DNA from: Pseudomonas karstica
GTDB lineage: Bacteria; Pseudomonadota; Gammaproteobacteria; Pseudomonadales; Pseudomonadaceae
Length of the DNA: 64,000 bases
Assembly: GCF_009707515.1 (NCBI RefSeq)
Contig: NZ_WLYI01000029.1
Span: 1-64,000 of the forward strand
Direction of reading: 5' to 3'
The notes beneath the pieces are model-generated. The model was not told where the DNA came from, made no database searches, and saw only the letters and a program-made list of their open reading frames with translations. The position numbers and the translations under genes were made by a program. Below are positions 26,325 to 34,722 of the stretch, one piece after another (the stretch's first letter is position 1; each line of letters begins with the position of its first letter).

Positions 26325-27203
26325 CTAGCGCCGACGTCCGCTGATGCGTACCCAGCCGTCGCGGTTGGCGATGGGGTCCAGGTCGAAATCCTTGGCATAG
26401 GCGCCAGCCACTTCTTCGCCTTGTTCGGCGAGGATCCCGGAAAGTGCCAGGCGACCACCCGGCTTGACCAGGCTCGACAGTTGCGGCGCCAGCGAGACCA
26501 GCGGCCCTGCGAGGATGTTGGCGACCAACACGTCGGCCTGCACTTGAGGCAGCTGTTCGGGCAGGTACAGCGGGAATTTTTGTTCCGGGATGTGGTTGCG
26601 CCCCGCGTTATCGCGAGAGGCTTCCAAGGCTTGCACGTCGATATCGGTACCGACGGCTTCCTTGGCGCCCAGCAGCAAGGCGGCAATGGCCAGGATTCCC
26701 GAGCCGCAGCCGAAGTCCAGCACATTGCAGCCTGCAAGGTCCTGACCGTCGAGCCATTCCAGGCACAGAGCGGTAGTCGGGTGAGTGCCGGTGCCGAAGG
26801 CCAGGCCCGGGTCCAGCAGCAGGTTTACCGCGTCAGGCTCGGGAGCGGCGTGCCAGCTTGGCACGATCCACAGGCGCTGGCCAAAGCGCATCGGCTGGAA
26901 GTTATCCATCCAGCTACGCTCCCAATCCTGGTCTTCAATGACTTCGCTGTGGTGCTCGGGCAGTGGGCCGCCGGTGAGCAGTTCCATATGGGCCAGGACA
27001 CTGGCGACCTCGGTACCGTCCTCGAACAGGGCCAGCAGATGCGTGTGGGACCACAGCGGCGTGGTGTTCAGTTCCGGCTCGAAGATCGGCTGGTCTTCGG
27101 CGTCCATGAAGGTCACCGACACGGCGCCCACTTCGAGGAAAGCGTCTTCGTAGGTTTCGGCTTGTTCTGGGCTGATGGCGAGACGGACTTGCAGCCAAGG
27201 CAT
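26325..27203 (-). CDS. prmA: Ribosomal protein L11 methyltransferase PrmA
   Basis: 292-aa SAM-dependent enzyme that trimethylates L11 at several positions. The N-terminal L11-binding domain (MPWLQVRLAISPEQAE...WERSWMDNFQPMRFG) is followed by the class-I methyltransferase core: GLAFGTGTHPTT, VLDFGCGSGILAIAA (SAM-binding), GTDIDVQALEASRDNA, and the NILAGPL motif in place of NPPY. I start at ATG 27203, giving the standard length; the frame extends upstream but those residues do not fit the family. Confidence 0.96.
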   Translation of the reverse strand: MPWLQVRLAISPEQAETYEDAFLEVGAVSVTFMDAEDQPIFEPELNTTPLWSHTHLLALFEDGTEVASVLAHMELLTGGPLPEHHSEVIEDQDWERSWMDNFQPMRFGQRLWIVPSWHAAPEPDAVNLLLDPGLAFGTGTHPTTALCLEWLDGQDLAGCNVLDFGCGSGILAIAALLLGAKEAVGTDIDVQALEASRDNAGRNHIPEQKFPLYLPEQLPQVQADVLVANILAGPLVSLAPQLSSLVKPGGRLALSGILAEQGEEVAGAYAKDFDLDPIANRDGWVRISGRRR

Positions 27204-27304
27204 GGCGGGCACCTTTGAAAAATGAGTGTGCAGCCATGTCAGGCCGCGAAAGCGCGCAAGTTTACGCCAGCCGCGGGAAGAAGACGACAGGCTGGCCCTA
27301 TGAT

Positions 27305-27329
27305 CGTTCCCACGCCCTGCGTGGGAATA
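27305..27329. repeat. Short palindromic repeat (TTCCCACGC type)
   Basis: TTCCCACGC (27307-27315) and GCGTGGGAA (27319-27327) around a 3-base loop. The same motif recurs at 29879-29913 and 38086-38110, so it is a dispersed small repeat rather than a gene-specific site. Confidence 0.7.
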
Positions 27330-27367
27330 CCGCCCGCACGCTCTGCGTCGCGCCAGTGCGCCACAAA

Positions 27368-27397
27368 CAACAAGGCCGCCCGAAGGCGGCCTTGTTG
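27368..27397 (-). terminator. Intrinsic terminator of accB-accC
   Basis: A 13-bp perfect stem (CAACAAGGCCGCC with its inverse at 27385-27397), four-base loop CGAA (TTCG on the minus strand, a stable tetraloop), with TTGTTTG following on the minus strand. It lies 15 bp past the accC stop. Confidence 0.8.
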
Positions 27398-27411
27398 ATC
27401 GGTTCACAAAC

Positions 27412-28773
27412 TTACTGGTTAGCCAGCTTGTGTTCCAGGTAGTGAATGTTCACACCACCTTCGCAGAAGCCTTCATCACGAACCAGATCCCGATGCAGCG
27501 GGATGTTGGTCTTGATGCCGTCGACCACGATTTCGTCCAGGGCGTTGCGCATGCGGGCCATGGCCTCGTCACGGGTCGCGCCCCAGGTGATCAGCTTGCC
27601 GATCAGCGAGTCGTAGTTGGACGGAACCTTGTAGCCGCTGTACAGGTGCGAATCGACGCGAACGCCGTTGCCGCCTGGGGCATGGAAATGCTTGACCATG
27701 CCAGGGCTTGGGATAAAGGTCTTCGGGTCTTCGGCGTTGATCCGGCACTCCAGGGAGTGGCCGTGCATCTTCACGTCGTCCTGGGTGAACGACAGGACAT
27801 TGCCAGCGGCGATGCTCAGCATCTCCTTGACGATGTCGATACCCGTAACCATCTCCGATACCGGGTGCTCTACCTGCACACGAGTGTTCATCTCGATGAA
27901 GTAGAAACGGCCGTTTTCGTACAGGAACTCGAAAGTACCGGCGCCACGGTAGTTGATGTCGATGCAGGCCTTGACGCAACGGGCCAGGACTTCCTGGCGA
28001 GCTGTTTCATCCAGGCCCGGTGCCGGGGCTTCTTCCAGTACCTTCTGGTGACGTCGTTGCAGCGAGCAATCGCGGTCGCCCAGGTGGATGGCGTGGCCCT
28101 GGCCGTCGGACAATACCTGGACTTCTACGTGACGTGGGTTGGTCAGGTATTTTTCCAGGTAGACCATCGGGTTGCTGAACCAGGCGCCCGCTTCTTCGCG
28201 AGTCTGCTTGGCCGCCTCGATCAGGTCTTCTTCCTTGTGCACTACGCGCATGCCGCGACCACCGCCGCCGCCAGCGGCCTTGATGATCACCGGGTAACCG
28301 ACTTCGCGACCAATGCGCAAAGCGGTTTCCGGGTCTTCGGGCAGCGGGCCGTCGGAGCCGGGCACGGTTGGCACGCCGGCTGCGATCATCGCGGACTTGG
28401 CCGATACCTTGTCGCCCATCAGGCGAATGGTGTCGGCTTTCGGACCAATGAAGGCGAAGCCGGATTTTTCCACCTGTTCGGCGAAATCGGCGTTTTCCGC
28501 GAGGAAACCGTAGCCCGGGTGAATGCCGTCAGCGCCGGTCACTTCAGCGGCCGCGATGATGTTCGAGACCTTCAGGTACGAGTTCGTGGCCAGTGGCGGG
28601 CCGATGCAGATGCTTTCGTCCGCCAGCTTCACGTGCATCAGTTCGGTATCGGCCGTCGAGTAAACAGCGACGGTCTTGATGCCCTCTTCCTTACAGGCGC
28701 GCAGGATACGCAGCGCAATCTCACCGCGGTTGGCGATCAGGACTTTTTGCAGTTTCTTCGCAGGTTTCAACAT
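27412..28773 (-). CDS. accC: Biotin carboxylase, acetyl-CoA carboxylase subunit AccC
   Basis: 453-aa ATP-grasp enzyme that carboxylates biotin on AccB, first step of fatty acid synthesis. Visible features are VLIANRGEIALRIL, the glycine-rich ATP lid IKAAGGGGGRGMRVV, HVEVQVLSDGQGHAIHLGDRDCS, and active-site EMNTRVQVEHPVSE. The ATG at 28773 gives MLKPAKKLQKVL, a few residues longer at the N-terminus than E. coli AccC; an ATG seven codons upstream would overlap accB. It follows accB by 17 bp and ends before a strong terminator. Confidence 0.97.
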   Translation of the reverse strand: MLKPAKKLQKVLIANRGEIALRILRACKEEGIKTVAVYSTADTELMHVKLADESICIGPPLATNSYLKVSNIIAAAEVTGADGIHPGYGFLAENADFAEQVEKSGFAFIGPKADTIRLMGDKVSAKSAMIAAGVPTVPGSDGPLPEDPETALRIGREVGYPVIIKAAGGGGGRGMRVVHKEEDLIEAAKQTREEAGAWFSNPMVYLEKYLTNPRHVEVQVLSDGQGHAIHLGDRDCSLQRRHQKVLEEAPAPGLDETARQEVLARCVKACIDINYRGAGTFEFLYENGRFYFIEMNTRVQVEHPVSEMVTGIDIVKEMLSIAAGNVLSFTQDDVKMHGHSLECRINAEDPKTFIPSPGMVKHFHAPGGNGVRVDSHLYSGYKVPSNYDSLIGKLITWGATRDEAMARMRNALDEIVVDGIKTNIPLHRDLVRDEGFCEGGVNIHYLEHKLANQ

Positions 28774-28790
28774 CGAAGGTGCTCCGCGGT

Positions 28791-29249
28791 TCAAACGATG
28801 GTGAACAGCGGCTGGTCGTACTCAACCGGCTGACCGTTTTCTACCAAGATGGATTCGATGACGCCGGCTTTTTCAGCGGTGATGTGGTTCATCATTTTCA
28901 TCGCTTCAACGATGCAGATGGTGTCGCCCACTTTCACGGTCTTGCCCACTTCAACAAAGGCTGGCGAGGTCGGTGCCGGGGTACGGTAGAAAGTGCCGAC
29001 CATAGGCGACTTGACCACGAAGCCGTTCAGGACCGGAGCGGCTGGCGCTGCGGGTGCGGCAGCGGCAGCGGCGGCAGGTGCTGCTGCGACAGGCGCCGGT
29101 GCTTGCATCTGTGGTGCGTAGAACTGTTGAGCCGGGGTCTTGCTGTGACGGCTGATCCGTACGGATTCCTCGCCTTCCTTGATCTCCAGCTCGTCGATGC
29201 CAGATTCTTCCAGCAGTTCGATCAGTTTCTTAACTTTACGGATATCCAT
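28791..29249 (-). CDS. accB: Biotin carboxyl carrier protein AccB
   Basis: 152 aa. The N-terminal part (MDIRKVKKLIELLEESGIDELEIKEG) leads to an Ala/Pro-rich flexible linker (residues ~50-73) and the biotinyl domain with the target lysine in EAMKMMNHI and the conserved SPMVGTFYR thumb region. The biotinylated lysine swings between AccC and the carboxyltransferase AccAD, which are encoded elsewhere. It is first of accB-accC; aroQ lies 24 bp upstream on the same strand, giving an aroQ-accB-accC transcript. Confidence 0.97.
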   Translation of the reverse strand: MDIRKVKKLIELLEESGIDELEIKEGEESVRISRHSKTPAQQFYAPQMQAPAPVAAAPAAAAAAAPAAPAAPVLNGFVVKSPMVGTFYRTPAPTSPAFVEVGKTVKVGDTICIVEAMKMMNHITAEKAGVIESILVENGQPVEYDQPLFTIV

Positions 29250-29273
29250 GAATCATCAACTCCCAAGGGTCGG

Positions 29274-29729
29274 TCAGGGGCGTTTAGCCTGTTCTTCAAG
29301 TTGTTCCAGGGCGGCCTCCAAGGCCAGTCGGTAACCGCTGGCGCCAAGGCCGCAGATCACTCCTACCGCAACGTCGGAGAAGTAAGAGTGATGGCGGAAA
29401 GCTTCGCGTTTGTGCACGTTGGATAAATGCACTTCGATGAATGGGATGCTCACCGCCAGCAGCGCGTCACGTAATGCAACACTTGTGTGCGTAAAAGCGG
29501 CGGGATTGATCAGGATAAAGTCCACGCCTTCGCCGCGCGCGGCATGGATACGATCAATCAACTCATACTCGGCATTGCTTTGCAGGTAGAGCAAATGGTG
29601 GCCGGCATCACGGGCCCGTCGTTCCAGATCGAGGTTGATCTGTTCGAGGGTGACTGCACCGTAGACGCCCGGTTCACGGGTGCCGAGCAGGTTCAGGTTG
29701 GGTCCGTGCAGAACCAGTAAGGTCGCCAT
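29274..29729 (-). CDS. aroQ: Type II 3-dehydroquinate dehydratase AroQ
   Basis: 151-aa shikimate-pathway enzyme forming 3-dehydroshikimate, a dodecamer in the cytoplasm. The family signature is complete: VLHGPNLNLLGTREPGVYG with the catalytic tyrosine, INPAAFTHTSVALRDAL, and EVHLSNVHKREAFRHHSYFS with the catalytic histidine. It is the first gene of aroQ-accB-accC. In P. aeruginosa a dipZ (dsbD) gene sits between this gene and the chemoreceptor, by memory; here the gap to ctpL is only 191 bp and holds just a small palindrome. Confidence 0.97.
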   Translation of the reverse strand: MATLLVLHGPNLNLLGTREPGVYGAVTLEQINLDLERRARDAGHHLLYLQSNAEYELIDRIHAARGEGVDFILINPAAFTHTSVALRDALLAVSIPFIEVHLSNVHKREAFRHHSYFSDVAVGVICGLGASGYRLALEAALEQLEEQAKRP

Positions 29730-29878
29730 CGGCTGTTCCTAATTATTAGTGTGGGCATGGCAGAACCCGGCGACTATGCCGCAAAGCCTTTGTGACTGTC
29801 CAGTTCTCTGCAATAGCCAGCACGATTAGCGAGGATTGCGCAAAATATGTGACTGTGGCTCAGGATTCGGTCACTGCA

Positions 29879-29913
29879 GTGATCATTCCCACGCAGTACG
29901 TGGGAATGATCAC
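29879..29913. repeat. Short palindromic repeat, 15-bp perfect arms
   Basis: GTGATCATTCCCACG at 29879-29893 and its exact inverse at 29899-29913 enclose CAGTA. It is related to the TTCCCACGC repeats at 27305 and 38086 and lies just past the ctpL stop codon (8 bp), so on the minus strand it could also end ctpL transcription, although no T run follows. Confidence 0.7.
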
Positions 29914-29920
29914 ATCGCAG

Positions 29921-31882
29921 TCATACGCGGAAGGCTTGGACGGCGGTGTTGAGCTGGCCGCCGAGCACCAACAAATGCTCGCCCTGACTACGTCCTTGGC
30001 CTATGCGCAGCAGGTTATCCTCACCCAGTTGATGAATCCGCTCACTGTTATCGCGAATTTCACTGACAGCACCACTCTGCTGCGCGGTTACATCGGCGAT
30101 ACGTACCGCCGTGTCGGAAATGGTCTGGATAGCCCCGACGATTTCATCCAGCGCACCATCAGCTGCCTGGGCCTGCTGGGCGGTGGCTTGTGCGTGCTCG
30201 ACCTGGGCGCGCATGCCTTCCACCGATTGCCGGGCGGCGGTTTGCAGGCTGGCAATCAAGGCCTGGATTTCGGTGGTGGCGCCGGCCGTGCGCTGGGCCA
30301 GGGAACGTACTTCATCGGCGACCACGGCAAACCCGCGTCCAGCCTCACCGGCCCGGGCTGCCTCGATCGCGGCATTGAGGGCCAGCAGGTTGGTCTGGTC
30401 GGCAATCGAGCGAATCACTGTCAGCACGCTGCCGATGGTGGCGGATTCCTCTGCCAGCTTTTCAATCATCTGCGCATTGCCTTGAACCTCCCCGACCAAC
30501 GCATGCAGGCCGGTCAAGCTCAAACCGATCACCCGTTGACCCTGCTCAACAGCCTCGCCCGCGCTGCGGCTGGCATTGGCGGCCTGGCTGGCGTCACCGG
30601 CGACTTGCTGGATCGTGGCCTCCAATTCTCCAAGGGAGTCACGAATCTGCGCCGTGTCACCGGCCTGACGCTCGGCGCCGTCGTGCAAGCCGCTGCTTAG
30701 TTGGGCCAGGGTACGGCTGCTGCCGGCCACTTGTTCGGCGTTGCCTCTGATGGTTCCCACGAGATCCACCAGGTAGGCCTGCAGGCGATTCAGGGAGGCT
30801 TCGATATCGTGCAGTTCGCGGTTGGTGTTGCCCAAAACGATAGGTTGGCTGAAATCACCTTCTGCCCAAGTCGACAAGGCTGGTGCCAAGTTGGTCAGCA
30901 CTCGCGCCAAACGTCGTTGCAAGGTGTCGATAAGCAGCGCTATCAGCAGAATCAAGCCGATCATCAGCCCTTGCATCACCCGTACTTCGCCTTGGATTTG
31001 CCCGTGCTGGGCCCGCACCACGGGATCAAGCCCGGCGATGGCTTGCTGCACGGCAGCGATTTTCAGATGGGTGGCGCGGGCCAGGTCCGCCCGCTGGCGG
31101 ATTTGCTCACGGGTGCGCTTGAGTTCGGTGGGGTAGCGGGTCAACAGGTTGTTGAGTTCTCGTTTGAGGTTGACGCCGACGTCTTGGGCGACGGCTTTTT
31201 CGGTGTTTTCCAGCCCCATCAGCGCCGAGAAGTCATTGGTATTGGACTCGGTGCTGGCGGTCACACCCAATAACGGGAGTTGTTCGAGCTGATCCGCCTG
31301 GCTGCGGATATTGGCCACTTCCCGCTCGACCTCGTCAGCCAGTTCGCTGCGACCGCTGCTGACCAGTTTGTCCCGGGCCAGGGACAGTTTGGCCAAGTGC
31401 TGGGAGGCTGCCAGCAAGGGCAGCAGGTAGCGCGGGGCGTCGGGTGAATTGGCGCCGCTGGCATACTGGCTCAGTTGCTCCAGATTGGCCCCCAGCTCAC
31501 GTTCGGCTTGTAGTAATAGCGCTTGCGGATCGCCGGCCAGTTTGCCGGCGGCCAGCAGGTCGGTCTTGCTGAAACCCTCCAGATCGATAAGGCTGGGTCG
31601 CAGGCTTTGTGCCTGCTCGGCTGGCAGCTTATCGACCTGCTGCAACAGGTTCTCCAGGCTCTGACTGGCGTTGCTCAGCCGTAGTGCGTCGCCGCTGGCC
31701 AAGTAGTCGGTGATATTGCGCGCCGCCTGGTTCTGAAAGGTCTGCGACAACCCCAGGTAGCGTTCCATCAACAGGTAAGGTCGTTCCAGCGCCCGTTGCG
31801 ACCACCAAAGTGTAGCGGCCAGGGCCAGGCATACGGTGACCAGAAGAAGGGTATTCAGGTTTGTCAGCAGCTTCAGGCGCAT
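29921..31882 (-). CDS. ctpL: Methyl-accepting chemotaxis protein, CtpL type
   Basis: 653-aa chemoreceptor. TM1 lies at residues ~7-28, followed by a long, helical periplasmic ligand domain (~30-300). TM2 is near ~305-325 (GLMIGLILLIALLID), followed by HAMP and a cytoplasmic signalling domain whose hairpin tip reads SIADQTNLLALNAAIEAARAGE. The helical-bundle sensor and position next to aroQ match PA4844 (CtpL), which mediates taxis to inorganic phosphate under limitation; ligand transfer to this strain is inference. ATG 31882 is preferred over an upstream TTG. The C-terminus has no CheR-docking pentapeptide. Confidence 0.85.
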   Translation of the reverse strand: MRLKLLTNLNTLLLVTVCLALAATLWWSQRALERPYLLMERYLGLSQTFQNQAARNITDYLASGDALRLSNASQSLENLLQQVDKLPAEQAQSLRPSLIDLEGFSKTDLLAAGKLAGDPQALLLQAERELGANLEQLSQYASGANSPDAPRYLLPLLAASQHLAKLSLARDKLVSSGRSELADEVEREVANIRSQADQLEQLPLLGVTASTESNTNDFSALMGLENTEKAVAQDVGVNLKRELNNLLTRYPTELKRTREQIRQRADLARATHLKIAAVQQAIAGLDPVVRAQHGQIQGEVRVMQGLMIGLILLIALLIDTLQRRLARVLTNLAPALSTWAEGDFSQPIVLGNTNRELHDIEASLNRLQAYLVDLVGTIRGNAEQVAGSSRTLAQLSSGLHDGAERQAGDTAQIRDSLGELEATIQQVAGDASQAANASRSAGEAVEQGQRVIGLSLTGLHALVGEVQGNAQMIEKLAEESATIGSVLTVIRSIADQTNLLALNAAIEAARAGEAGRGFAVVADEVRSLAQRTAGATTEIQALIASLQTAARQSVEGMRAQVEHAQATAQQAQAADGALDEIVGAIQTISDTAVRIADVTAQQSGAVSEIRDNSERIHQLGEDNLLRIGQGRSQGEHLLVLGGQLNTAVQAFRV

Positions 31883-32240
31883 GCGTGGTTTCAACCGACA
31901 GCAGAAAGTAAGTGCCTGAAGTTATTGCGTTTGTATTACATGGTTATGACGGAATCGGTGGGCTCCGGTGAAAAGATGGCATTTTGCCTTGCTTGCTGTG
32001 TGGGCTGTACTCGATTGCGTCCAGCACTTGGCGGCACTGCAGGTTGCGGTTATTCATTTATCAACCTGTGTGGGGGGGCAGGCGCAAAAAGCGTGCATCC
32101 TCTATAGTCGAGCCATTCCCGCGTGCCGGTTTGATTTAAAGCGCCGCTTACCGGCACGATGGGGTAGGGTTGTGGTCGTAGATTTTAACGCACGCCATCA
32201 ATTCAAGTGCATGAACTCAAGTGATTGAAAGGATATCGCC
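31883..32240. other. Gene-free stretch with inverted repeat between ctpL and DUF2333 gene
   Basis: This 358-bp divergent region should hold promoters for both flanking genes. A TATAGT hexamer (32103-32108) precedes the perfect 9-bp inverted repeat at 32122-32158. A short plus-strand frame at 31968-32228 has no recognisable features. In P. aeruginosa the diguanylate cyclase gene gcbA (PA4843) occupies this position, by memory; it is absent here. Confidence 0.5.
32122..32158 (+). promoter_or_regulatory. Inverted repeat in the leader of the DUF2333 gene
   Basis: CGTGCCGGT (32122-32130) and ACCGGCACG (32150-32158) are exact inverses around a 19-base loop, 82 bp before the ATG and 13 bp after a TATAGT hexamer. 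If that hexamer is a -10 box, the repeat lies in the early transcript and could form a leader hairpin. No T run follows. Confidence 0.45.
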
Positions 32241-33308
32241 ATGCTGGACTGGAAAAATCGTGCAGGCAGTGCAAAGGGCCCGGACCCCGAGCCCAAGTCG
32301 GCCCCCCGCAGCTATTTTCGTAACCTGCTGATGAGCCGGGCCCTGCTTTCCCTGATCGTCCTGTACCTGTTGGTGACTGGCGCCCTGGGTTGGTACTGGA
32401 GTGAAGAGCCCGCCCTGTTTCCAGTCCAGCAGGGTGCCCAGATTGCCGCCGAGAAGGAAGGCAAGCAAATGGTGGTGGGATACACCACCGTGGAAACCCT
32501 CAAGACTGTGGTCAGCACCTTGCTGAACAAGCCCGGTGGCTACATCTCCAACGACCGTTTCCCGCCAGGTTTGTGGATGGACAATATGCCGAGCTGGGAA
32601 TATGGCGTGCTGGTCCAGGTACGTGACCTGACCCGCGCCCTGCGCAAGGACTTTGCCCGTTCCCAGTCGCAATCGGCGGAAGACGCGGATCTGGCCAAGG
32701 CCGAGCCGCGCTTCAACTTCGACAACAAGAGCTGGGTACTGCCGTCCAGCGAATCGGAATACCAGGAAGGCATAAACTCCCTGAGCCGCTATGAAGCCCG
32801 GTTGTCGGATCCAAACCAGAAAGGTGCACTGTTCTACGCCCGTGCCGACAACCTGAACAACTGGCTGGGGGATGTCGCGACCCGCCTGGGTTCGTTGTCG
32901 CAACGCCTGTCGGCCAGTGTTGGCCGGGTCAAGCTCAATACGGCATTGAAAACCGAAACGCTGGCGCCGGGTGAAATGCCGCAGGTCGATGAAGAAGTGG
33001 TGGAAACACCTTGGATGCAGATCGATAACGTGTTCTATGAAGCACGCGGCCAGGCTTGGGCCTTGTCCCATTTGCTGCGCGCCATCGAAGTTGATTTTGC
33101 TGATGTCCTGGCCAAGAAAAACGCCACGGTCAGCGTGCGCCAGATCATCCGTGAACTGGAAGCGTCGCAGGAAACGGTGTGGAGCCCGATGATCCTCAAT
33201 GGCAGCGGTTTTGGCATCCTGGCCAACCACTCGCTGGTCATGGCCAACTATATTTCCCGGGCAAACGCTGCCGTGATCGACTTGCGCCAGCTCCTCAACC
33301 AAGGGTAA
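32241..33308 (+). CDS. DUF2333 family membrane protein
   Basis: 355 aa. A cytoplasmic N-terminal tail of ~32 residues is followed by one TM helix (ALLSLIVLYLLVTGALGWYW, residues ~33-52) and a ~300-residue periplasmic domain of family DUF2333 (YTTVETLKTVVSTLLNKPGGYISND, WEYGVLVQVRDL). The family is conserved across Pseudomonas with no established function. The stop overlaps the Nudix gene start (TAATG), so the two are translationally coupled, as in PA4842-PA4841. Confidence 0.85.
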   Translation: MLDWKNRAGSAKGPDPEPKSAPRSYFRNLLMSRALLSLIVLYLLVTGALGWYWSEEPALFPVQQGAQIAAEKEGKQMVVGYTTVETLKTVVSTLLNKPGGYISNDRFPPGLWMDNMPSWEYGVLVQVRDLTRALRKDFARSQSQSAEDADLAKAEPRFNFDNKSWVLPSSESEYQEGINSLSRYEARLSDPNQKGALFYARADNLNNWLGDVATRLGSLSQRLSASVGRVKLNTALKTETLAPGEMPQVDEEVVETPWMQIDNVFYEARGQAWALSHLLRAIEVDFADVLAKKNATVSVRQIIRELEASQETVWSPMILNGSGFGILANHSLVMANYISRANAAVIDLRQLLNQG

Positions 33309-33847
33309 TGATGGACGCTTCCTCCAAGGAAGCCGCACACCGCGCGGCTTCCGATGCTGAATTGATCGCGTGGGTCGACGAGCAGGACAACCTGCTCGGC
33401 GCTCTGGTACGTTCTGACCTGCGCAAGCGCGGCCAGATCGGACGCGGCACCTACATCATGTTGTTCAATTCGGCCGGTGAACTGTGCGTGCACCGTCGTA
33501 CCCTGAGTAAAGCCATCTATCCGGGATATTGGGATGTGGCGGCCGGCGGGATGGTGGCGGCGGGCGAAAACTATGAACAATCGGCCGCCCGTGAGCTGGA
33601 GGAGGAACTGGGTGTCAGCGGGGTCGAGTTGACTGCCCATGACCATTTTTTCTTTGAAGACCCGGGCAACCGGCTGTGGTGCTCGGCGTTCTCGGCGGTG
33701 TGGGACGGGCCGTTGCGCCTGCAGCCTGAAGAGGTTCTGGAAGCGCGTTTCATGCCCATCGAAGACGTTCTCAAGGATGTCCAGGCAAAGCCCTATTGTC
33801 CGGACTCCCTGGCCGCCTTGAATCGTTACCTGGCCTCGCGTCGCTAA
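33308..33847 (+). CDS. Nudix hydrolase
   Basis: 179 aa. A perfect Nudix box G-x5-E-x7-REU-xEExGU is seen as GMVAAGENYEQSAARELEEE followed by LGV. The flanking pattern (TYIMLFNSAGELCVHRRTLSKAIYPGYWDVAAGG) is that of the YfcD/isopentenyl-diphosphate isomerase-like branch of Nudix proteins. The substrate, a nucleoside diphosphate derivative, cannot be named. The ATG at 33308 overlaps the stop of the DUF2333 gene. A longer in-frame extension inside that gene is not credible. Confidence 0.9.
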   Translation: MMDASSKEAAHRAASDAELIAWVDEQDNLLGALVRSDLRKRGQIGRGTYIMLFNSAGELCVHRRTLSKAIYPGYWDVAAGGMVAAGENYEQSAARELEEELGVSGVELTAHDHFFFEDPGNRLWCSAFSAVWDGPLRLQPEEVLEARFMPIEDVLKDVQAKPYCPDSLAALNRYLASRR

Positions 33848-33938
33848 ACTTGTATGAATTGACGCTTTTTGGCTCTTAGCAAGCAGGCTTTTTGTCGTTA
33901 CACTGCGCGACTTTTCAAGCTGAACCGCTATAGCTTCA

Positions 33939-34038
33939 TGTAGGCGCGAGCTTGCTTGCGAGAACCGCAAGGATGACGCGTGGGGCCTGAAGGCCCGCGT
34001 TATCGTTGACGATCTTCGCGAGCAAGCTCGCTCCTACA
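33939..34038. repeat. REPIN between Nudix gene and sui1
   Basis: Arms TGTAGGCGCGAGCTTGCTTG and CGAGCAAGCTCGCTCCTACA frame a ~100-bp element; the left arm differs from the standard core at two or three positions, so this copy is slightly diverged. Confidence 0.88.
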
Positions 34039-34140
34039 GGGTTTTTCGGTTCAGTAGCGCTGCCCCTGCCTGAGTGGGGCTTCGCGGTCGGCGGCCCGGT
34101 TGGGTGCTGATCAGTCTTTGTCCTCCCAAGAGGATTGCCG

Positions 34141-34512
34141 GTGGCCAAAAAAGCCGCATCCTTCGCCGCCCTTGGTGGCTTGGTATTTTCCACCGACGCA
34201 GGTCGACATTGCCCGGACTGTCGCCAGCCCGTGGACTCATGTACCTGCAAACAAACCCTGATTCCCGAAGGCGATGGTATTGCCCGCGTACGTCGCGAGA
34301 GCAAAGGCCGTGGCGGCAAGACGGTGACCACCATCACCGGCGTGCCCCTGGCCGAAGACGCGCTCAAGGAACTGGCCACTACGCTGAAAAAGCGCTGCGG
34401 CACCGGTGGCGCCCTGAAAGATGGGGTCATCGAAATCCAGGGCGAGCACGTCGAGTTGCTGTTGGCCGAGCTGATCAAGCTGGGTTACAAGGCGAAGAAG
34501 TCCGGCGGCTAG
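34141..34512 (+). CDS. Sui1/YciH-type translation initiation factor
   Basis: 123 aa. The N-terminal part carries a CxxC-x5-CxC cluster (HCPDCRQPVDSCTC), then the SUI1 (eIF1-like) domain: RRESKGRGGKTVTTITGVPL, LKKRCGTGGALKDG, IEIQGEH. Bacterial members such as E. coli YciH may discriminate against aberrant initiation complexes. I chose GTG 34141 with AGAGGA ~7 bases upstream over the in-frame TTG at 34135. It precedes speA on the same strand at ~210 bp, as PA4840 precedes PA4839. Confidence 0.9.
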   Translation: MAKKAASFAALGGLVFSTDAGRHCPDCRQPVDSCTCKQTLIPEGDGIARVRRESKGRGGKTVTTITGVPLAEDALKELATTLKKRCGTGGALKDGVIEIQGEHVELLLAELIKLGYKAKKSGG

Positions 34513-34516
34513 CAGC

Positions 34517-34581
34517 CTCTGTGAAAAACACCCCTGTGACCTTTTCGCCTCCATGGTGCTCACAGAATGGTTTTCACAGAG
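34517..34581 (+). repeat. Inverted repeat between sui1 and speA
   Basis: CTCTGTGAAAA (34517-34527) and its exact inverse TTTTCACAGAG (34571-34581) lie 43 bases apart, starting just past the sui1 stop. It may be a terminator-like fold of sui1 or part of the speA leader; the distance makes its role uncertain. Confidence 0.4.
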
Positions 34582-34722
34582 CCTGTTCCTGACCGGTGTC
34601 TAAACTCTGTCGTGCAAGCGGGGTCTACCCCTCTCACAGGCAAATCGTCATTTTCATTTTTTAGACTGCGCCAGCCTCGAAACGAGGATGGTGCTCTTCG
34701 ACTTCATTTATAGGGGACTTCG

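Noticed and set aside
27430..28833. 467-codon plus-strand frame opposite accC
   Set aside because: Mirror frame of a conserved gene with full motifs on the minus strand.
31968..32228. 86-codon frame upstream of the DUF2333 gene
   Set aside because: Composition unlike neighbouring genes, no ribosome site of note, and it crosses the inverted repeat.
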